Assembly (NCBI GenBank): GCA_036554285.1
Contig: DATBNO010000059.1
Coordinates: 149,940 to 213,939 of the forward strand
Length of the DNA stretch: 64,000 bases
Direction: 5' to 3'
DNA from: JADGGM01 sp025449955
GTDB lineage: Bacteria > Gemmatimonadota > Gemmatimonadetes > Gemmatimonadales > Gemmatimonadaceae
Below, piece by piece: positions 17,319 to 26,941 of the stretch. A program made the position numbers and the translations under genes. Within the stretch, counting starts at the first letter, position 1. Every line of letters begins with the position of its first letter. A model generated the notes under the pieces. The model was not told the origin of the DNA and did not search any database. It was given only the letters and a program-made list of their open reading frames with translations.

Positions 17319-17921
17319 ATGTCACGACTACTCGGGTTAGGCGCGCGATTCCCGGACTTCTCCCTGCCGGCCTGCGTCTCGGCCGAGGCTGGGTCGGAAT
17401 TCCGCACGGTGAGCTCGCAGGAGATGGAGGGAACGTGGACGGCGATCTTCTTCTGGCCGCAAGATTTCACGTTCGTGTGTCCCACCGAGCTGATGGAGTT
17501 CAACTACGCGCTCCGGGAGTTCCGCGCCCTTGCCGCGAAAGTGTTCGGTGTGAGCGGGGACACCCACCACTCGCACCTCGCATGGCGGAACGAGAACCCG
17601 GACGTGCGGAACATCGCGTTCCCGATGCTCGCCGACGCCGACAAACGCGTGGCCGAAGAGTTAGGCATCTTGGATCCGATCGACAAGGTTCCGCTGCGAG
17701 CCACCTACCTCCTCGACAAGGACCGGAAGATCCGGTGGCTCTGCGTGAATGATCTGAGCGTGGGCCGGAGCACCGGCGAAGTGCTGCGGGTGCTCGCGGC
17801 GCTGCAGTGCGGGGAGCTGTGCCCGGCCAACTGGAAGCCCGGCCAACCGACGCTCGTGCCGCCGCGAGGCAAGCGCAAGTCCGCGCGGTGGGAAATCAAG
17901 GAGCCCGTGGCGAGCGCCTAA
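17319..17921 (+). CDS. 2-Cys peroxiredoxin (AhpC/Prx1 type)
   Basis: 200 aa from the ATG at 17319 (GGAGAG upstream). Peroxidatic Cys in FFWPQDFTFVCPTELMEF, the resolving Cys in the C-terminal VLAALQCGELCPANW, and the conserved GVSGDTHHSHLAW region identify a typical 2-Cys peroxiredoxin that reduces peroxides with thioredoxin or AhpD/F. An extra Cys in LQCGELC is worth noting. The gene is divergent from the borosin-like precursor (168 bases between starts) and ends in GCCTAAC, so its stop codon lies inside the repeated heptamer. Confidence 0.92.
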   Translation: MSRLLGLGARFPDFSLPACVSAEAGSEFRTVSSQEMEGTWTAIFFWPQDFTFVCPTELMEFNYALREFRALAAKVFGVSGDTHHSHLAWRNENPDVRNIAFPMLADADKRVAEELGILDPIDKVPLRATYLLDKDRKIRWLCVNDLSVGRSTGEVLRVLAALQCGELCPANWKPGQPTLVPPRGKRKSARWEIKEPVASA

Positions 17922-17953
17922 CGCGGCGTCGGGCGCGCGCTTCGGCCAGGCGG

Positions 17954-19198
17954 TCAGTAGATGTGCAACTGCTCCAGCAATGCGAAGGTATCGCCGATGC
18001 GCTCGAACAAATCCTTGTTGTGCTTGATCATCTTGGAGCGCATGTACACGCGGAGCCACTGTTTGTACGCGAACTGCTCGTAGCGTGCCAACATCTGCGC
18101 GAGCGGCAGGTCGCGCTGCATCAGCAATCCCGCCAGGAACATTGCGCACTCGAAGCCGAGCGAGATCGACTGGAAGTACGGCGAACCCATGGCAGCATCG
18201 CCGACCAGGAACACGGGCGAGCGCGCGAATGGGTGCTCGCCGGTTCCCGCGAGGTGCAACGAGAGACTGGTCGAGTTGCGGGCCCGATACAGGTCGAGCG
18301 GGATGCGGATGATGTCCAGGTCACCGACGATCTCGCCGTTGGTCTCGGTTTTCACCTTCGCGATGAAGCGGTCCATCGACTGCGCCACCTGCGGAAAGTT
18401 GCCGCGAAGCCATGCGCCGTCGAATCGCGACGGCATCCGCTCGAAGTCCTCGGCGGTAATATTGACGATACCCGTCACGTGGGTGACGTGCCCGTCGTAG
18501 AACGTGCGCTTGACCGCGGGAATGAACTTGTAGTACGCGTTGTCGATGTTCTTGTAATACTTGCAATACTCGTTGCAGTCGTAGGCGTGGCCATACAGGA
18601 ACGTGACGACGATCGCGTATTCGAGCCGGAGCTTGAACGTATTCGCCGAACCATCCCCCGCGCCTGCGTTAGGCGCGAGGGATTCCCGGAGCAGCGAGTT
18701 GGTGCCCGTGCAATCGATCAGGACATCTCCCGATTCGAGCATCGTCGCCGCGTCCTGCGCCGTGATGGCGCCTGCCGTGCGCGTGACCGGATGCGCGTGA
18801 CGGGCGTCGATGAGGTCGCTCAGGGAGCGCTCGATTGCGTTGAGAGGGCAGAAGCCCACGGTCCATCCGCGCAGCAGTTCCATCAAGTCCGTCGGAATGG
18901 ACTGCCGAAACGCGAGGCCCTCCGCGAGCTCGGATGGCTCGAAGATGGCTTCGACGCTCTCGCCATCGATGTAGTCGTTGCAGTAGCTCGCGATCGAATC
19001 GGCTACGAGGTACGGCGCGAGCTGCACCATCCGCGTCCGGGTGTACTCGCGTCGCTTTTCGTAGAGATGGACGGAGAACCTGTCACTCGACTGGAGCAGC
19101 GCGGCAGCCGCGAGCCCCACGGGTCCGGCGCCGAGGACGTGCACTGGGACTTGGGGAGGCAGAGTCTCGGAGACTGGGTGGCCGGCGTGCGGCGGCAT
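17954..19198 (-). CDS. FAD-dependent oxidoreductase
   Basis: 414 aa from the ATG at 19198, supported by AAGGAC upstream. The Rossmann motif VHVLGAGPVGLAAAALLQ is at residues 17-34, and a second FAD contact, FLVGDAAMGSPYFQSISLGF, lies near the C-terminus (GD motif). The middle is unusually rich in Tyr and Asn (YCKYYKNIDNAYYKF). The layout resembles class A flavin monooxygenases and flavin-dependent tailoring enzymes, but I cannot assign a substrate. It converges with the peroxiredoxin and may serve the neighbouring putative biosynthetic genes. Confidence 0.7.
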   Translation of the reverse strand: MPPHAGHPVSETLPPQVPVHVLGAGPVGLAAAALLQSSDRFSVHLYEKRREYTRTRMVQLAPYLVADSIASYCNDYIDGESVEAIFEPSELAEGLAFRQSIPTDLMELLRGWTVGFCPLNAIERSLSDLIDARHAHPVTRTAGAITAQDAATMLESGDVLIDCTGTNSLLRESLAPNAGAGDGSANTFKLRLEYAIVVTFLYGHAYDCNEYCKYYKNIDNAYYKFIPAVKRTFYDGHVTHVTGIVNITAEDFERMPSRFDGAWLRGNFPQVAQSMDRFIAKVKTETNGEIVGDLDIIRIPLDLYRARNSTSLSLHLAGTGEHPFARSPVFLVGDAAMGSPYFQSISLGFECAMFLAGLLMQRDLPLAQMLARYEQFAYKQWLRVYMRSKMIKHNKDLFERIGDTFALLEQLHIY

Positions 19199-19368
19199 TC
19201 GCGTCCTTGGGTGACGCCGCCTGATTGCGGCCCCAGCAATATACCGTCTCCTTCCGAAGGCGAAAGGCAAACCAGTACTGTTACACGACGCCGAAGTCGG
19301 TTGGGCGTACGGAAGGCAATCGACCTTGCGGTCATTCGTTAGGCACAGACCGGTGATCGAGGCGCGGA

Positions 19369-20148
19369 ATGCGAGTCGCGGCACTGTACGACATTCATGG
19401 AAACCTGCCGGCGCTGGAAGCCGTACTCGACGACGCGGCTCGGGCGCACGTCGATCGGATCATTGTCGGCGGCGACGTCGTGCCGGGTCCCATGCCGCGC
19501 GAAACGCTCGAGCTCCTGCTTGGCCTCGACGCTCCGGTGCAGTTTCTCCATGGCAACGGCGAGCTCATGGTGCTCGCGCAGATCGCCGCGAGACATTCAG
19601 GACGCGTCGCATATTGGGGAACGACATCGGGACAAGCGCTCCCTGAGCCACTCCAAGAGGTTGCCCGATGGACGGGCCGACAGCTCGACGCGAGTCACGC
19701 ACAGGTGATGGGGCGTTGGCCGCGAACGATCGAGTTGATCGTTCCGGATATTGGACGTGTCTTGTTCTGCCATGGCACGCCGCGGAGCGAAGTCGAAGTC
19801 TTTACTCGCTTGACGCGTGACGACCTGCTGTTGCCCGTCTTCGCCGGGTTGGGCGAGACACTCGTCGTCTGCGGGCACACGCACATGCAGTTCGATCGCA
19901 TGGTCGGACCAACCAGGGTGGTGAACGCCGGGAGCGTCGGGATGCCGTTTGGCGAGCCCGGCGCGTACTGGCTGCTGCTGGAGGATGCGGTCCACCTACG
20001 GAGAACGTCGTACGATTTGCGGGCGGCGGCGGACCGCGTTCGCGCGACGCAGTACCCACAGGCCGAGGAGTTCGTTGCGAAGAACCTGCTGCAGCCGCCA
20101 TCCGAGGGCGACATGCTCGCCGCGCTCACCGATGGCTCGTTCCGGTAA
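19369..20148 (+). CDS. Metallophosphoesterase (YfcE/MPE superfamily)
   Basis: 259 aa. Metal-site motifs are in order: YDIHGN (D-x-H), VGGDVVPG (GD), HGNGE (normally GNHE, so the usual His is replaced by Gly), LFCHGT and GHTHMQ. The family hydrolyses phosphomono- and diesters in the cytosol. The GNGE variant may alter the active site but is seen in some YfcE-like proteins. The start has no strong Shine-Dalgarno but the N-terminal strand begins at once. Confidence 0.85.
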   Translation: MRVAALYDIHGNLPALEAVLDDAARAHVDRIIVGGDVVPGPMPRETLELLLGLDAPVQFLHGNGELMVLAQIAARHSGRVAYWGTTSGQALPEPLQEVARWTGRQLDASHAQVMGRWPRTIELIVPDIGRVLFCHGTPRSEVEVFTRLTRDDLLLPVFAGLGETLVVCGHTHMQFDRMVGPTRVVNAGSVGMPFGEPGAYWLLLEDAVHLRRTSYDLRAAADRVRATQYPQAEEFVAKNLLQPPSEGDMLAALTDGSFR

Positions 20149-20194
20149 GCGGTCGTCGGCGACCAGTATTGCCGCCTAACGGAGCACCGACCAC

Positions 20195-21568
20195 GTGAGA
20201 GCGCGCGGAGGGATGGACCGCCTGGCATCGCTCGGCCTAACGGCGGAGCATCGTGCACGAGCGGAGGCGGCATTCGAGGGCCTGGCGCCCGAGCTCGCCC
20301 AACTCGGCGGGCCGGCCGCCTCGCACGACGCCCCGATGGCCTTCTGGGTGCCGGGCCGCATCGAAGTGCTCGGCAAGCACACCGACTACGGCGGCGGACG
20401 CAGTCTGCTGTGCGCGGTCGAGCCCGGCGTGTGCGTGCTCGCCGCGCCGCGCGACGCGGACGCGCCTAACGGAAAGCTGGTACGGGTGCGCGACGCGAAG
20501 TCGGGCGCGACCGCCGAGTTCGACATCGCGCCCGACGTGCCGGGCCGGCCGGGCACGTGGGCGAACTATCCCATCACCGTCGCGCGCCGCATCGCGTCCA
20601 ACTTCGGCGCGCCGATGCGCGGCGCCGACATCGTGTTCTGGAGCCACATCCCGCACGCATCGGGCGTCAGCAGCTCGAGCGCGCTCATCGTCGCGATGTT
20701 CCTCGCGTTAGGCGCGGCCAACGATCTCGAGTCGCGCCCCGCGTACCGGGCCGCCATTCATTCCACCGATGATCTCGCCGGCTACCTGGGCGCGGTGGAG
20801 AACGGGCTCGACTTCGGACCGCTCCTCGGCAACGCCGGCGTGGGCACGTTCGGCGGCAGCGAAGACCACACCGCGATTCTCTCGGCGCGCCCGGGCGCCA
20901 TCGTGCAGTACCGGTTCCGTCCCGTCACGTTCGAGCGCGCGATCCCGCTCCCCGGCAACGTGACGTTCGTCGTGGGCGCGAGCGGCGTGCAGGCCGAAAA
21001 AACAGGGGCGGCGCTCCACCGGTACAACGATGTCTCGCGGCGGCTGAGCACGGCGCTCGACTGCTGGCAACGCGCCACCGGGCGTACGGATGCGTCGATG
21101 GGCGCCGCGCTCGCGGCGGCGCCCGATGCCCGTGCGCGCCTGCTCGCTCTGTTAGGCGAAGCCCGCGGTGCCGCCTATTCTTCGGAGTCGCTCGTCGAGC
21201 GCGTGGTGCAGTTCGACGAGGAAACGAACGAGATCATCCCCGCGGCCGGCGACGCGCTGGCGCGCGGCGATCTCGCGACGTTCGGCGCGTACGTGGCGCG
21301 CTCGCAGGCGGCCGCCGAACGCGCGCTGCACAACCAGATTCCCGAGACCACGGCGCTCGTCCGCTTGGCGCTCGACCGTGGCGCCGCCGCGGCCTCCGCG
21401 TTCGGCGCCGGGTTCGGCGGCAGCGTCTGGGCTCTCGTCGACTCGTCGCACGGCGATGAGTTTTGCCGGAGCTGGGGCGACGCCTACCGCGCCGCGTTCC
21501 CGGCCGCCGCGGCGCGCGCCGAATTCTTCGTCACGCGCGCCGGGCCGGCGGCGGCGCGGCTCCGTTAG
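20195..21568 (+). CDS. GHMP kinase, galactokinase-like
   Basis: 457 aa from a GTG at 20195 with GGAGCACC upstream; an ATG at 20213 is also possible but too close to its purine stretch. Galactokinase signature PGRIEVLGKHTDYGGGRSL, the GHMP ATP loop SHIPHASGVSSSSALI and the C-terminal GAGFGGSVWALV are clear. The catalytic region reads GTFGGSEDHTAIL instead of the usual GxxMDQ. It would phosphorylate galactose or a related sugar with ATP. It follows the phosphoesterase by 46 bases. Its stop overlaps the convergent gene at 21565 by four bases. Confidence 0.82.
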   Translation: MRARGGMDRLASLGLTAEHRARAEAAFEGLAPELAQLGGPAASHDAPMAFWVPGRIEVLGKHTDYGGGRSLLCAVEPGVCVLAAPRDADAPNGKLVRVRDAKSGATAEFDIAPDVPGRPGTWANYPITVARRIASNFGAPMRGADIVFWSHIPHASGVSSSSALIVAMFLALGAANDLESRPAYRAAIHSTDDLAGYLGAVENGLDFGPLLGNAGVGTFGGSEDHTAILSARPGAIVQYRFRPVTFERAIPLPGNVTFVVGASGVQAEKTGAALHRYNDVSRRLSTALDCWQRATGRTDASMGAALAAAPDARARLLALLGEARGAAYSSESLVERVVQFDEETNEIIPAAGDALARGDLATFGAYVARSQAAAERALHNQIPETTALVRLALDRGAAAASAFGAGFGGSVWALVDSSHGDEFCRSWGDAYRAAFPAAAARAEFFVTRAGPAAARLR

Positions 21569-22977
21569 TAGTCGATCCCCTTGACGTAGCTGCCTAACGG
21601 GACGGTCTGGAAGCGGTTGGGGTTGGCATCGATCAGCGCGCCCGCCAAGTCGTCGGACGTTCTCGCGTGTCCGCCCGTCTGCGTGTCCAGGACGACGGTC
21701 TGGTCCCGCAGGATATCCGACATGCCCGCGGTCGTGCGGTCCGAGTTGTCCATGTACTGCGCAGCCTGATTCAGAAATTGATTCGTCTGCGCGATGGTCT
21801 GTTGGATCTGGACGTTCGCGATGTCGGCCACGCGCTTGTTGTCGCGCGTGTAGCTGGGGAAAATCGCTCCGACGGTGTTCGCCTCCTCTCCCATCACCTG
21901 CTGCGGTCCATACATGAAGAACAGCATCATCTGCCACGTGCCCAGCGACTGCGGCATCGTGTTGATCATCTGCGACACGAAATACTGCTTGCCGCTGCCG
22001 TCGCGAAAATCGATGGTGCCGTACAGCATGTAGTTCTTGCCGCCCTGCAGCGGGATGTCCTGCACCTTCGCGATGTCGATGCCCGGTTGCGCCTTGCGTG
22101 ACTTGCTGAACATTTGCGAGAACGCCGACTTGAACGACGTTGCCGCATCGGTGCCGTATGGGATCGCCACGAAATTGGCCGGGGCCGCGGCGCGCCTGTT
22201 AGGCATCAGCGTCGCCGATTTCGGGTCGGTGGGATCGATCACCGGAATGGCCCAACCGAAGCGCAGCTTCTCGCCGCGCGGACCCGAGGCGGCGACGTCT
22301 CCCATGTTGGCATGCTGCGTCTGCCATCCGGCGGGCAGCCCAATCGCCCCTGTTCCGTCGGTGAACAGCACGCGTTGCAACGGCTGCGCCGGCGCCGCTT
22401 TCACGGGAGCGGCTGCTTGCGCGGATCCCGCAGCGGTGTTCGCGGCTGAACCGGTCGCCGAAGAGTGCGCCGCCGCTGCGCTCGCCGGCGCGCTCGCCGG
22501 GGTGGGCGCCTTGCCGAGTTCTTGTTTCAGCCTGGTGAACATCGAGTTCACCGTCGACGGGAACCGGTCCGCGTTGTCGATCAACACCGCGCCGCCGGCA
22601 CTTCCGCTCTTCGGCGCGTACGCCAGCGCCAATCCGGTCATCGGTTTCCCATCCTGGTTCTTCGCCGTCACGGTAAAGAAACCAGCCAGGATTTCGCCGG
22701 TCGAGTTTTGCACCAGCTTGCCAAGCTGCGGGCGATCTCCGTAGAGGAGACTCACGCGATGCAGCGTCTTCCCGAGTGCATCCTGCGGAGTGGTCTGCCC
22801 CGCCACCGCACCAAAATAGATTTTGCCGCCGGACGGATTGACGATCGTTTTGATTCCGCTCGTGGCCGCGCTGCTGTCGTGCGTGGCTGTTTGAGCGGCG
22901 ATCGACCCGATCCACAGGACGCCCAGAAGCAATGCACTCGCCGCCCCAATCATCGTTCTCGGATTCCTGTGCGACAT
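21565..22977 (-). CDS. Secreted protein of unknown function with Ala-rich linker
   Basis: 470 aa. A signal peptide (MIGAASALLLGVLWIGSIAA) is followed by a small globular part (about 40-150) beginning TIVNPSGGKIYFGAV. Then comes a low-complexity Ala/Ser/Pro linker (about 155-200), and a larger domain with FTDGTGAIGLPAGWQTQ and IPYGTDAATSFKSAF. I do not recognise the family. The segment around GLPAGW resembles secreted proteins that process user-like signals in Gemmatimonadota and Acidobacteriota, but that is only an impression. Confidence 0.6.
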   Translation of the reverse strand: MSHRNPRTMIGAASALLLGVLWIGSIAAQTATHDSSAATSGIKTIVNPSGGKIYFGAVAGQTTPQDALGKTLHRVSLLYGDRPQLGKLVQNSTGEILAGFFTVTAKNQDGKPMTGLALAYAPKSGSAGGAVLIDNADRFPSTVNSMFTRLKQELGKAPTPASAPASAAAAHSSATGSAANTAAGSAQAAAPVKAAPAQPLQRVLFTDGTGAIGLPAGWQTQHANMGDVAASGPRGEKLRFGWAIPVIDPTDPKSATLMPNRRAAAPANFVAIPYGTDAATSFKSAFSQMFSKSRKAQPGIDIAKVQDIPLQGGKNYMLYGTIDFRDGSGKQYFVSQMINTMPQSLGTWQMMLFFMYGPQQVMGEEANTVGAIFPSYTRDNKRVADIANVQIQQTIAQTNQFLNQAAQYMDNSDRTTAGMSDILRDQTVVLDTQTGGHARTSDDLAGALIDANPNRFQTVPLGSYVKGIDY

Positions 22978-23124
22978 TGCCGGCCTCCTGGGAGATCGAA
23001 TCGCTGCGGAGCTAATCGGAAGGATGACTCAGCTACCCTCCGTCGAGAGCCGAGTGTGAGGCGACTCGACCATACCCCGCATGGCTCGACGCGGCAAGGT
23101 AGTCACGAGCAATGTGACACGCGC

Positions 23125-24213
23125 TCACTTGAGCGCGGACACTGCTTTCGCGAGCAACGCGCGCAATTTGTCGTGATCGCCCATGGCGTTCGCGGTGAGC
23201 AGAATCGGTCCCTTCACCGCCTCGTATCCACCTGCCACGGACGAGCCCAGATCGTCCCACGGACCCGGCGGCTCGACCGGAGTGGCCAGCGAGTCCGCAC
23301 CCATGAGCTGCTTGCGCATGCCGTTCACGCCACCCTGAATCACGAATTGATCGGTCGCGAACTCTGTGTGCGCGTCGTGCCATTCCTTGAGGTCGATCTC
23401 GTACGTGAACGTGGCGTCGGGCGGCGGTGGTGCGCCGTTGGCGACCGGCATCGGCGTGTAGTAGTAGCACGAGTGAATGCTCGGTCCCGCTTGCGCCGAG
23501 CCGTGATCGGGCGGCTTGGACAACGGCCCGAGGATCGCCGCCGCGTCCGTGGCCGATACCAGCGTGCACACATCGAGCGAGCTGTCCTGCGCCATCGCGG
23601 CCAGTCGCTGTTGGGCGGCCGCTTTGCCCGCCTGGCCGTTGATGCCTAACGGATGATCGAGGCGCGTGATCGCGGTTTGGAGCAGCGCCGCCGCCTGCGC
23701 CAGCGTGAGCTTGGTGCCGTTCCAGTCGAGCCCCACCATGCGGTCGGCTTGCAGCGCGTTCAACCCGCAGCATGTGGCGGGCGCCATCGCGACTTGATCC
23801 CAGGTGCCGTGCAATGTGTCGCCGGTCTTGAGCACGGTGCCCGTCTGCGTTTGGGCTTGGAGCGCTTTGTCGCTGAGCTGGCGTCCGAGACCGGACATCT
23901 TCATCGACATCTTCCCGCCCGACCAATCGGCGGTGACGAGCACCCGCCGGTAGTCCTTGGTGTCGTACTCGCACACGTCGCTGCTGTACGCCTGCGTGTA
24001 GGGCGCGCCGGCTAACGGACCAACGGCGGCGACCACTTCGGACGTGTCGAGCAGCGAGCACGGGTCGCCGCTCGCCGCGTCGCTCGCTTGCTGGACGTGG
24101 GACCCACCGTCCTTGTGACCGGTGCACGCGGCCGCGGCGGCGCAGGTTAGCGTTAGGCAGGCGGCGCGCGCGAGTCGCGTCCAGGCGGAACCATCATCAT
24201 AGCGGCGACGCAT
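23125..24213 (-). CDS. Lipoprotein with two DUF3558-like repeats
   Basis: 362 aa from the ATG at 24213, which has an excellent GAGGAGGGTGGTC upstream. The lipobox is AAAACTG. Two similar halves are visible: DPCSLLDTSEVVAAVGPL...CEY (about 47-80) and LDVCTLVSATDAAAILGPL...SCYYY (about 210-250). Each has the C-x-L-(L/V)-(D/S)...A..(L/V)G...C pattern of DUF3558-type lipoproteins. It begins 12 bases after the S9 peptidase stop and is probably cotranscribed with it. Function unknown. Confidence 0.65.
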   Translation of the reverse strand: MRRRYDDGSAWTRLARAACLTLTCAAAAACTGHKDGGSHVQQASDAASGDPCSLLDTSEVVAAVGPLAGAPYTQAYSSDVCEYDTKDYRRVLVTADWSGGKMSMKMSGLGRQLSDKALQAQTQTGTVLKTGDTLHGTWDQVAMAPATCCGLNALQADRMVGLDWNGTKLTLAQAAALLQTAITRLDHPLGINGQAGKAAAQQRLAAMAQDSSLDVCTLVSATDAAAILGPLSKPPDHGSAQAGPSIHSCYYYTPMPVANGAPPPPDATFTYEIDLKEWHDAHTEFATDQFVIQGGVNGMRKQLMGADSLATPVEPPGPWDDLGSSVAGGYEAVKGPILLTANAMGDHDKLRALLAKAVSALK

Positions 24214-24224
24214 GACCACCCTCC

Positions 24225-26216
24225 TCAGCCCGGCGGGCTGGGTTTCAGGTATTCGTCGAACCACGCGAGCGACCGGCGGAGCACGTCTGCTTGGTGCACC
24301 GGATTGGCGAAATGATGGCCTTCATCGGGATACACGACCAGCTGCGTCTTCACGCCGTCGTGCTGCAGTCCCCTCCAGTACTCGAACGACTGCGGTGCGG
24401 GGCATTCGGCGTCGCGCTCGCCGACCACGATCAGCATCGGCGTGCGCGCTCGCGTGATGAAATTCATGGGCGAGCTCTTGGCGTAGACGGCCGGATCCTC
24501 GTACACCGTGGCGCCGAAGTACGGGACCATCCATTCGCTGATGCCGTTCTCGCCGGTGTAGCTGAGCCAGTTGGACAATCCGGCGCCGGCGACGGCGGCG
24601 CGGAAGCGATGCGTTTGCGTGACGGCCCACATCGTCATGAATCCGCCGTAGCTCCATCCCGTTAGGCCGAGTCGGTGGGGGTCGACGGGATAGCGGGCGA
24701 TGACCGTGTCGACGCCGGCCATGATGTCGCGCAGGTCGCCGTAGCCGAAATCCTTGACGTTGGCGCGCGTGAACGCCTCACCCTGGCCGAAGCTGCCGCG
24801 TGGGTTAGGCATGAACACGAAATAGCCGGCGCGCGACAGCGCCGCCGGCTCGGATCCGGCGGACATGAACGTGGACGCCGACGCCGCGGCGGGTCCGCCG
24901 TGGACGTACACGATCATCGGGTACGTCTTGCCGCTCTGAAAGTCGTCGGGGTAGAGCAGGAATCCCTGGACGTTGAACTGCTGGTCGTGCCAGTGGACGC
25001 TCACCGCCTTGCCCCACGACGGCGTGACGCCGGCGTTGGCGTGCGTGATCTGCGACCAATGCCCAACGGGGCCGGCCCATACTTCCGGCGCGGTGCCGAG
25101 CGATTCGCGCACCAGCGCGACCGTGTGTCCGGTGTCGGGGGCGGACACCGTGGGCAGTCCGCGGCCGGAGCGCGTGGAGATGGTTTCATCGCCGGTCCAG
25201 AGCGAGGTGATCGCGCCCGTCGTCGCGTTGACGCTGGCGATCTCGGAGCCGCCGTGGGACCACATGGTGGCGAGGAGCGTGCCCGCGCCCTGCCACCGGA
25301 ACGCGGCCGCCGACACGGTTGCGTTAGGCGTGAGGTCGTGCGGCGCGCCGCCGGCGGCGGGGACGGTGTAGAGGTCGCCGCCGGTGGAGCCCTGGTCGCT
25401 CATCAGGCCGCCGATGAACGCGATGCGCGATCCGTCGGGCGACCACAGCGGCTGCGCGATCTGCACGGTGGGTTTGGCGATCTGGCGGAGGGCGCCGGTG
25501 GTCGCGTCGATCGCGTCGAGCCGCGCCACCCACCAGTTGTTGTTGCCCGATCCCGTGGCCGCGCTCAGGACCAGCTCTTTCCCGTTAGGCGACCAGTCGA
25601 ACTCGTACACGTACAGGTCGTTGGGCGAGAGCAGGTGCTGCGCGCCCGACGGCACGTCGATGAGGGCCAGGTGTTGGCGGTCCACGTGCGCGTCCATCGC
25701 GCCGGTGTCGCGCGGCGTCGCCTGCGTGGGGCCGTTGGCCTCCTCGGACGGCGACGAATACAATCCGGCGAGGTGCGACCCGTCGGGCGAGAAGCGGATG
25801 TCGTGGAGCGACCCGGAAACGCGCGCCAGGCGCCGCGCGGCGTGCGACCCGGCATCCACGAGGTAGACGGTCGGCGCGCCGTTGCTCGACGCCAGAATGC
25901 CTAACTGACGACTGTCGGCCGACCAGATGACCTCGTCGGCGCTGTTGGCATCGGCGCCGGGCAGATCGATGGCCGCCGGCGACGCGGTGCCGCCACCGGC
26001 CGCGAGCATCACGGCGGTGCCGTCGCCCGACTGGGACGCGGGCCCGATCCAGGCCACCTGCTGTCCGTTAGGCGCCAGCGCCACGCTCGAGAATTCGTGC
26101 GCGCGCGTCGCGTGCTGCGCGGCCGGACGCACGAGCGCGCCGGCCGCGAGGAGACACACGACAGGGAGCGCCGCGCCGCGCCATCCGGCGCGCCGGTTCA
26201 GGTCGAGTCGAGACAA
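24225..26216 (-). CDS. S9 family (DPP/acylaminoacyl-type) serine peptidase
   Basis: 663 aa from a probable TTG at 26216, picked because CAGGAGGAT lies just upstream and a signal-anchor (WRGAALPVVCLLAAGALV) follows at once. The beta-propeller with repeated SPDG/SADS/SPNG blades leads to the hydrolase: FLLYPDDFQSGKTYPMIVYV, HGGP oxyanion region, Ser in GLTGWSYGGFMT, Asp in VGERDAECP and His in DEGHHF. It would remove di- or acyl-peptides in the periplasm. It leads a two-gene operon with the lipoprotein. Confidence 0.9.
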   Translation of the reverse strand: MSRLDLNRRAGWRGAALPVVCLLAAGALVRPAAQHATRAHEFSSVALAPNGQQVAWIGPASQSGDGTAVMLAAGGGTASPAAIDLPGADANSADEVIWSADSRQLGILASSNGAPTVYLVDAGSHAARRLARVSGSLHDIRFSPDGSHLAGLYSSPSEEANGPTQATPRDTGAMDAHVDRQHLALIDVPSGAQHLLSPNDLYVYEFDWSPNGKELVLSAATGSGNNNWWVARLDAIDATTGALRQIAKPTVQIAQPLWSPDGSRIAFIGGLMSDQGSTGGDLYTVPAAGGAPHDLTPNATVSAAAFRWQGAGTLLATMWSHGGSEIASVNATTGAITSLWTGDETISTRSGRGLPTVSAPDTGHTVALVRESLGTAPEVWAGPVGHWSQITHANAGVTPSWGKAVSVHWHDQQFNVQGFLLYPDDFQSGKTYPMIVYVHGGPAAASASTFMSAGSEPAALSRAGYFVFMPNPRGSFGQGEAFTRANVKDFGYGDLRDIMAGVDTVIARYPVDPHRLGLTGWSYGGFMTMWAVTQTHRFRAAVAGAGLSNWLSYTGENGISEWMVPYFGATVYEDPAVYAKSSPMNFITRARTPMLIVVGERDAECPAPQSFEYWRGLQHDGVKTQLVVYPDEGHHFANPVHQADVLRRSLAWFDEYLKPSPPG

Positions 26217-26374
26217 CGCAATCCTCCTGTGGTCGATGGTGCGCGCGGTCGCCAAGCGTGGGACGCGGACCGCTGCACATCGGATTTCGGCGCCGGACAT
26301 CCGCCTGTCAAGCCGCCTTCACGTTATGGTTTCACACGCGTGCGCGATGGATCCCGCCACGCGCACCGCTGCAT

Positions 26375-26941
26375 TCAGGCTGACCCGCCACTCGCCTTGG
26401 ACTCGTCATTCGTCGTGCGGTACTTGAGCGTGATGAACGTGACCGTGTCCCACGCGTTGTGGATGCCGATGAAGAGCAGCAGCAGCGACGCGCCGCCCAC
26501 GAGAAACAGCGCTTCTTCCGGATTGCTGCGAAGCACGAGCGACGCAACGACGATCCCGCCGTACGCGGTGAAGGGCAGAATGGAATGCCAGAGCCAGTCC
26601 TCGAACACGGGCTGATATCCGGTTTGCACGCGCGCACGCTGCGTCACGACGACAGCGTACACGACACCGGCCGCGCCGAGGGCTCCAATCGCGAACGCCG
26701 GGCTCACGAGCGATCGCCACGGCGCGCTCACGATCGCCGAAGCGAGCAGTGCCGAGCAGAAGTGCACCACAGTCGGCGTGCCGAAGGCTGCAATCTCGCG
26801 CCCACCGGTTTTCGCGCCGGCGTCGGCGATGAGCGCCATGACGACGAATTGGAGTCCCGTCAGCGCGGCGGCCGACGAGCCGACGATGACGTAGAAATTC
26901 TCCCAATCGGCAAACGGCGACGGGGCGGGAACAGGCACCAT
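26375..26941 (-). CDS. Five-helix membrane protein of unknown function
   Basis: 188 aa with about five hydrophobic segments: FYVIVGSSAAALTGLQFVVM, TVVHFCSALLASAIV, PAFAIGALGAAGVVYAVVV, LPFTAYGGIVVASLVL and ALFLVGGASLLLLFIGIHNA. The start WENFYVIVGSSAAALTGLQF is a recognisable theme in small uncharacterised bacterial membrane proteins. There are no catalytic motifs. The role is unknown. Confidence 0.65.
   Translation of the reverse strand: MVPVPAPSPFADWENFYVIVGSSAAALTGLQFVVMALIADAGAKTGGREIAAFGTPTVVHFCSALLASAIVSAPWRSLVSPAFAIGALGAAGVVYAVVVTQRARVQTGYQPVFEDWLWHSILPFTAYGGIVVASLVLRSNPEEALFLVGGASLLLLFIGIHNAWDTVTFITLKYRTTNDESKASGGSA

Noticed and set aside
17807..19342. 511-codon open frame on + strand antisense to the FAD oxidoreductase
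   Set aside because: Arg/Val/Gly-rich translation with no motif, typical antisense frame of a GC-rich gene; the minus-strand frame has clear FAD motifs and a ribosome site.
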